This document shows, piece after piece, positions 59,540 to 64,000 of a stretch of DNA of 64,000 nt (position 1 is its first letter; each line of letters starts with the position of its first letter). The position numbers and the translations under genes were made by a program. The notes under the pieces were generated by a model. It was given only the letters and a program-made list of their open reading frames with translations. It did not search any database and was not told the DNA's origin. Origin of the DNA: Gp6-AA40 sp963772955 (GTDB lineage Bacteria > Acidobacteriota > Vicinamibacteria > Vicinamibacterales > UBA2999); NCBI GenBank assembly GCA_963772955.1, contig CAVYZF010000009.1, positions 1,364,001 through 1,428,000 on the forward strand, in the 5' to 3' direction.

Positions 59540-60388
59540 ATGGCTCGCATGCGCGTGTTCATTGTCTTGGCCCTGGCGATCGCTGCCGGCGGCACCTTCG
59601 CGTTCGGCACCTATCGCTATATGCAGAGCGTGCCGGCCCGTACGGCGGAGGTGCCGACGAGTCACGTCGTGGTCGCTGCGTCGGACCTGCAGCTCGGTGC
59701 TGAGCTGAAGGCCAGCGACCTTCGCGCAATCCAGTGGCCCGCCGGTGCGGTGCCCGAAGGCTCGTTCTCGAACCCGGAGGAGCTGGTGGGACGCGGTCTC
59801 ATCCTTCCGGTCGTCCAGAACGAACCGTTCCTTCCGAGCAAGCTCGCGCCGAAGGAAGCAGGCGCGGGATTGCCGCCGGTGATTCAGCCTGGCTATCGCG
59901 CGCTGTCGGTGCGCGTCAACGACGTTGTCGGCGTCGCGGGTTACGTGCTTCCGGGCACGCGGGTCGACGTCGTTGCGACGGTGAACCCGACGCAGCAGCC
60001 GACGGACATCACGTCGAAAGTGATTCTCACGAACGTGCTCGTGCTCGCCGCTGGAACCAAGATCGAGCGCGATGTCGAGAACAACAAGCCGGTTCAGGTG
60101 AACGTCGTCACCATGCTCGTCAACCCTGACGAGGCCGAGCGCCTGACGCTCGCGAGCACCGAAGGAAAGATTCAGTTGGCGCTTCGGAACCCGATGGATC
60201 AGACCGCGCCACACACAGCCGGCGTGCGTCCAGCCGGCCTGATGGGTTCGGGAGTCTCCGCGCCAGTGCGCCGGGTGGCGGCCAACACCGCTGCGCCTCG
60301 GACGGAAGTCGTTAAACCTGCGCCGCTTCCCACGGTCGAAATCATCCGTGGCGACAAGCGCGCGCAGGAAGCTGTGGCTCAGGAGTAG
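59540..60388 (+). CDS. cpaB: Tad pilus assembly protein CpaB/RcpC
   Basis: 282 residues. Single N-terminal membrane helix (VFIVLALAIAAGGTFAFG), then a SAF domain (VVVAASDLQLGAELKASDLR, LVGRGLILPVVQNEPFLPSKL) and the CpaB C-terminal domain (YRALSVRVNDVVGVAGYVLP, GTRVDVVATVNPTQ). It probably contacts the secretin and peptidoglycan. Followed by cpaC after five bases. Confidence 0.93.
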   Translation: MARMRVFIVLALAIAAGGTFAFGTYRYMQSVPARTAEVPTSHVVVAASDLQLGAELKASDLRAIQWPAGAVPEGSFSNPEELVGRGLILPVVQNEPFLPSKLAPKEAGAGLPPVIQPGYRALSVRVNDVVGVAGYVLPGTRVDVVATVNPTQQPTDITSKVILTNVLVLAAGTKIERDVENNKPVQVNVVTMLVNPDEAERLTLASTEGKIQLALRNPMDQTAPHTAGVRPAGLMGSGVSAPVRRVAANTAAPRTEVVKPAPLPTVEIIRGDKRAQEAVAQE

Positions 60389-60393
60389 GTGAG

Positions 60394-62748
60394 ATGCGAA
60401 TGACACGGCAGACAGCAGCACGGATCGCCGCATGCGGCGTCCACATGTTCATCATCGGGGTGTTCGGCGCCCACCAGACGTACGCGCAGGCTCAGCCTGG
60501 GCTGCGCGTGGGAGCGGCCCCTGCCGCGCTGCCGGCCGGGACGGCGCCCATTGTCGACGGTAGCGAGGCACGAGCGGTCGAACTCACCGTCGGCCGATCG
60601 ACGCTGGTCGAGGTCGGTTCGCCGATCGCGCGCGTCTCCCTCACAAGTGCCGAGATCGCCGACGCACTGGTCACCGGGCAGACCCAGTTGCTCGTGCACG
60701 GCAAAGTGCCGGGCGCGATCTCCATGTTCGTGTGGGACCGCGCCGGCCAGGTGAAGCGATACGAGATCGCCGTGCAGCGTGATCTCGCTCGCCTCAACGA
60801 GCAGGTGAGGGAGCTGTTCCCGGGAGAACAGATTCAGGCGCACAGCAACGGCAAGGCCGTCGTGCTCTCGGGAAAGGTCTCGACCAAAGAGGTCGCGGAG
60901 AAGGCGGTCGCCGTTGCCGCGGGCTACGTCGAGAAACCCGCAGACGTGACGACGCTGCTGCAGGTGCAGCCGGGAGCCCGGAGCAATCAGGTCCTGTTGC
61001 GCGTCCGCTTCGCGGAAGTCAGTCGCTCGGCGATGTCCGAGTACGGCATGTCGCTCTTCACGGGCCCGACCGGCATCAGCAACACCCTTGGCCGCACGAC
61101 GACGCAGCAGTATCCAGCGCCGGCGTATACCGACCTGGCGTGGACCAAGGCTGATTCCGGCTTCGGCTCGGACGTGGCGAGCTCCGAAGGCAAGCTCAAT
61201 TTCAGCGACTTCCTGAACGTGTTCCTGTTGAACCAGAAATACGACCTCGGCGTGCTGATCAAGGCGCTGCAGAACAAGGGACTGTTCCAGAGCCTGGCCG
61301 AACCGAACCTCGTGGCCGAGAGCGGAAAGGAAGCGAGCTTCCTCGCCGGTGGCGAGTTCCCGGTGCCGATCGCCCAGGGATCGGGCGCCAACATTGGCGT
61401 GTCGGTCATGTTCAAGGAATTCGGTATCCGCCTGAACTTCACGCCGACCGTCGTCGGCGATCGCGTCCATCTCAAGGTGCGTCCCGAGGTCAGCACGCTC
61501 GACTACGGCAACGCGGTGCTCCTGAGCGGCTTCCGCATCCCCTCGCTCTCGACTCGTCGCGCCGAGACGGAGCTCGAGTTGCTGAACGGTCAGACGTTCG
61601 CCATCGCCGGTCTGATGAGCAACCAGATGCAGACGACGATGCAGAAGATTCCCGGCATCGGTGACATTCCGATCCTCGGCTATCTGTTCAAGAGCAAGGC
61701 GGCGAAGCGGGATCAGACAGAGCTCGTCGTGATGATCACGCCGGAGATTCTGCCGAACAACTCGCCTGGCGTGACGCCGGACCTTCCGAAGTACCCGGAT
61801 ACGTTCATGCCGCCGCTGTCGGATCTGAAGCAGTCGCATCCTGCGCCGGCGCCGGCGTTCACGGGCGCATCGCGGTCGCAGGCGGCCAATCCGGCCGCCG
61901 CGCCCGTCGTCGACAACCGCACCGAGATCGAGCGCGCACAGGATCGAGCGCAGGCGGCCCTTGACGGCAAGAACCCGCAGGCAGCGGCAGCGGCCGTTGC
62001 CGTCGCACCGGCGGCAGCAAGTGCGCCAGTTGCGCCTCAGCCCGCGCAGCCCAGGGCAGTCGCGCCGCAGGCAGCGCAGGTCAAGCAGCCTGCCGCCCCG
62101 GCTCCGCAGGCGGTCGCGCCAGAGGTGCAGCCCGTGGTGGCGCAGGCTCCGGCGGCGCAGTCACCGGATCCCGCGAGCGTGAACGTGAAGCAGGCCGAAG
62201 CGGATGTCGCTGACGTGTCGAAGGATCAGCGTCAGCTCGAGAAGGCCGCTCGTGAGCAGGCCGAGCGTGATGCGAAGGCTGCCGACAAAGTGCGCAAGGA
62301 AGAGGCAAAGCGCGCCGCCGCAGCGCAGGCCAGGCAGGCCGAGCTCGATCGCGAGCAAGCGAAGAAGGACGCCGAGGCCGCGAAGGTCCAGGCGAAGAAG
62401 GACGCGGAGGCCGCACAGCTTCAGGCCAAGCGTGATGCCGAGGCCGCGAAGCTGCAGGTCAAGCGCAACGCGGAGCTCGCCAGGCTGCAGGCGAAGCAGG
62501 ATGCCGAGGCCGCGAAGACGCAGAGCAAGCAGGACACAGAGACTGCGCGTGCGCAGGCCGAGGCCGCGAGACTCCAGGCCAAGGCGGACCAGGAGGCCGA
62601 GGCTGCCGCGCAGCGCCAGACGATGGATGTCCGGCGCGAGGCCGAGCGCGAAGCCGAGCGTCAGCGCGCGATCGATGCGGCGGCCGAACGGTTGCGGACC
62701 GCCGAAGCCGAATACCAGGCCGAGTTGGCACGCCGAAGTCAACGCTGA
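60394..62748 (+). CDS. cpaC: Tad pilus secretin CpaC/RcpA with an unusual long coiled-coil tail
   Basis: 784 residues; ordinary CpaC proteins are about 450-600. Signal peptide ending TYAQAQ, pilus N-terminal domain (STLVEVGSPIARVSLTSAEI), a BON-like domain (AVVLSGKVSTKEVAEKAV), and the secretin barrel (VAESGKEASFLAGGEFPVPI, FAIAGLMSNQMQTTMQKIPG, ILGYLFKSKAAKRDQTELVV) ending near residue 460. The remaining 320 residues are an Ala/Pro-rich linker and a charged coiled coil with an exact 11-residue period (six units such as AKKDAEAAKVQ, AKRDAEAAKLQ). The tail would lie in the periplasm or be exposed outside. The secretin part is secure; the tail's role is unknown. Confidence 0.93.
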   Translation: MRMTRQTAARIAACGVHMFIIGVFGAHQTYAQAQPGLRVGAAPAALPAGTAPIVDGSEARAVELTVGRSTLVEVGSPIARVSLTSAEIADALVTGQTQLLVHGKVPGAISMFVWDRAGQVKRYEIAVQRDLARLNEQVRELFPGEQIQAHSNGKAVVLSGKVSTKEVAEKAVAVAAGYVEKPADVTTLLQVQPGARSNQVLLRVRFAEVSRSAMSEYGMSLFTGPTGISNTLGRTTTQQYPAPAYTDLAWTKADSGFGSDVASSEGKLNFSDFLNVFLLNQKYDLGVLIKALQNKGLFQSLAEPNLVAESGKEASFLAGGEFPVPIAQGSGANIGVSVMFKEFGIRLNFTPTVVGDRVHLKVRPEVSTLDYGNAVLLSGFRIPSLSTRRAETELELLNGQTFAIAGLMSNQMQTTMQKIPGIGDIPILGYLFKSKAAKRDQTELVVMITPEILPNNSPGVTPDLPKYPDTFMPPLSDLKQSHPAPAPAFTGASRSQAANPAAAPVVDNRTEIERAQDRAQAALDGKNPQAAAAAVAVAPAAASAPVAPQPAQPRAVAPQAAQVKQPAAPAPQAVAPEVQPVVAQAPAAQSPDPASVNVKQAEADVADVSKDQRQLEKAAREQAERDAKAADKVRKEEAKRAAAAQARQAELDREQAKKDAEAAKVQAKKDAEAAQLQAKRDAEAAKLQVKRNAELARLQAKQDAEAAKTQSKQDTETARAQAEAARLQAKADQEAEAAAQRQTMDVRREAEREAERQRAIDAAAERLRTAEAEYQAELARRSQR

Positions 62749-62775
62749 GGAAATGTCTCATGTGGTGCAACTGAA

Positions 62776-63951
62776 ATGGCTCGACTCACAGGCTCCCTCT
62801 ACACCCCCGATGATTCCTTTCGTACGGATGTCGCCACACTCCTGCGTACAACCGCAGTGCAGGTGTCGCTTGGTGACGAGCGCACGGCGCGAGCCGGCGC
62901 TCCTCCCGACATCATCTTCGTAGACGGGCGCGTCGATCTCGACGAGTCGCTGCAGGCGGTTGAACGGCTGCGGGCGGAACATCCCGTCGCCGTCATTCTG
63001 TTCATGGCCGCCGAGGCGAATCCCGACCTTATCCTGCACGCGATGCGTGCGGGAGCGAACGAGTTCTTCGCATGGCCGCCTTCACGCAGCGCACTCGACG
63101 AGGCGCTTCAGCGCGCTGCGACCCGGCGCGCCGCATCACCTGCGGGTAAGCAGGACTCGAAGACGATTGTGTTCTTCGGTGCCAAGGGCGGCGCGGGCAC
63201 GACGACGATTGCGGTCAACTTCGGTGTCGACGTCGCACGCCTCAGGAAGCGGCCGACGCTCATCGTCGATTTGAAGCAGGGTCTCGGCGAGGTCACATTG
63301 TTCCTTGGCGTCCGCAGCCGTTACACGCTGCTCGACGCGCTGGACAACATGCATCGGCTGGATAGCGAGTTCATGCGCGAGCTCGTGGTCAAGCACAAGT
63401 CCGGCGTCGAGATCCTGGCCGGCTCCGACATCTTCGATCGTCCGAGCAGCAACGACACCGCCGGGCTCGAAGAGCTGTTCCGTCTCCTCGGCCGCCAGTA
63501 CCAGTACGTCATCGTCGACGCCGGATCGCAACTGAGTCCGGCGGCGGTTGCTGCGCTCTACACCGCGGATCAGATCTGCCTGATCGCATCGCCGGACGTG
63601 CCGTCGGTTCGTAACGCGCAGCGGCTGCTCGATCGCATCGGCCAGCTCGGAACCTCGGGCGACCGCGTGCGCCTGCTGCTGAATCGCGCCGCGGAACCGT
63701 ACCCGATTCCGCCCGCGCAGATCGAGAAAGCGGTTGGCCTTGCGATTTTCCAGACCTTCCTGAGCGACTACAAGACGGTGTCGACGGCGCTCAACTCCGG
63801 TGTGCCGATCGCGCTTGCCGGCAACAGCGAACTGGCGTCGCAGTTCGATGACTTCACCCGCCGGATCGTGGATCCGTCGGCGGTGGAAGCGGCCGCCGCG
63901 CCAGCCAAGCGTACGTCGCTTGACCTCCGGCGCCTGGCGTCGATGTGGTAA
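62776..63951 (+). CDS. cpaE: CpaE/TadZ-type pilus localisation ATPase
   Basis: 391 residues. Atypical receiver domain at the N-terminus (residues about 1-120; PPDIIFVDGRVDLDESLQAV, without the full acidic pocket), then a MinD/ParA-like ATPase: deviant Walker A FFGAKGGAGTTTIAVNFGVD, KRPTLIVDLKQGLGEVTLFL, YVIVDAGSQLSP and a ParA-like end (LLLNRAAEPYPIPP). It places the Tad machine at a cell pole. The next gene starts seven bases on. Confidence 0.92.
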   Translation: MARLTGSLYTPDDSFRTDVATLLRTTAVQVSLGDERTARAGAPPDIIFVDGRVDLDESLQAVERLRAEHPVAVILFMAAEANPDLILHAMRAGANEFFAWPPSRSALDEALQRAATRRAASPAGKQDSKTIVFFGAKGGAGTTTIAVNFGVDVARLRKRPTLIVDLKQGLGEVTLFLGVRSRYTLLDALDNMHRLDSEFMRELVVKHKSGVEILAGSDIFDRPSSNDTAGLEELFRLLGRQYQYVIVDAGSQLSPAAVAALYTADQICLIASPDVPSVRNAQRLLDRIGQLGTSGDRVRLLLNRAAEPYPIPPAQIEKAVGLAIFQTFLSDYKTVSTALNSGVPIALAGNSELASQFDDFTRRIVDPSAVEAAAAPAKRTSLDLRRLASMW

Positions 63952-63957
63952 CCGATC

Positions 63958-64000
63958 ATGTTGCGTAGTAACGCCGCTCCCGTTGCACCTCCAACGTCTG
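63958..64000 (+). CDS. Start of the next Tad gene (cut by window edge; cpaF expected)
   Basis: An ATG at 63958 opens a frame (MLRSNAAPVAPPTS) to the window end. In Tad loci the ATPase gene cpaF normally follows cpaE, so this is its likely N-terminus. Only 14 residues are visible, so the identity is from context alone. Confidence 0.45.
   Translation, partial: MLRSNAAPVAPPTS

Noticed and set aside
62360..62560. 33-base repeats in cpaC as an assembly artefact
   Set aside because: Units differ at many silent and coding positions, the frame is kept throughout, and the encoded period fits a real coiled coil.

Overview
The window looks like chromosomal DNA of an acidobacterium, most likely of the Vicinamibacteria (inference). 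The signs are high GC content, two very large Oar-type TonB-dependent receptors, many paralogous secreted proteins of unknown function, an ECF42-type sigma factor with its DGPF partner, and intergenic spaces filled with short G-rich, C-rich or AT-rich repeats and palindromes. I see no rRNA, tRNA, CRISPR array, prophage or transposase gene.

Layout. 0-3.4 kb: a partial fasciclin gene, then copy 1 of a cassette of a metallo-beta-lactamase-fold protein (M) and two secreted proteins (B, A). 3.4-9.2 kb: a membrane Ser/Thr kinase, DGPF protein plus ECF42 sigma factor, two small membrane proteins, and a type II-like restriction-modification pair. 9.2-19.2 kb: pgl-zwf, a frameshifted PilB/GspE-like ATPase, an ExeA-like ATPase with a SPOR domain, a four-helix-bundle (S23/IVP-type) gene, an ABC-2 exporter and a frameshifted alpha/beta hydrolase. 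19.3-40 kb: aromatic catabolism. A GntR/FCD regulator and secreted proteins precede ligJ-ligK and an Oar-type receptor; on the other strand lie a fused ligBA dioxygenase, ligC, ligI, an aldo-keto reductase, a SnoaL-like protein and an FAH hydrolase. A second Oar receptor, a second four-helix-bundle gene inside large inverted repeat arrays, and an AAHS-type aromatic acid transporter follow. Together these encode every step from protocatechuate (or gallate) by 4,5-cleavage to pyruvate and oxaloacetate, plus likely uptake. 40.3-50.4 kb: cassette copies 2 and 3 (A-M-B), separated by an FAH hydrolase and a gentisate 1,2-dioxygenase-like bicupin and followed by a dihaem cytochrome c and a PQQ dehydrogenase, which suggests periplasmic oxidation coupled to ring cleavage. 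50.5-53.5 kb: carbonic anhydrase, a secreted protein, folE, a secreted protein. 53.5-64 kb: a divergent Tad/Flp pilus locus (tadG, two tadE-like genes, a receiver-like protein and a small membrane protein on minus; two Flp pilins, prepilin peptidase, cpaB, cpaC, cpaE and the start of the next gene on plus), with a good sigma-54 promoter candidate before the first pilin.

Most notable: (1) two four-helix-bundle genes each lie between inverted short-repeat arrays, recalling the stem-plus-ORF design of 23S rRNA intervening sequences but with no rRNA present; (2) in the triplicated cassette, two of the three MBL proteins have lost all three Zn1 histidines while keeping the Zn2 ligands; (3) palindromic elements sit in frame inside coding genes; (4) four apparent frameshifts are each one extra base beside a GTAC, pointing to a systematic read error or mutation hotspot rather than independent gene decay.
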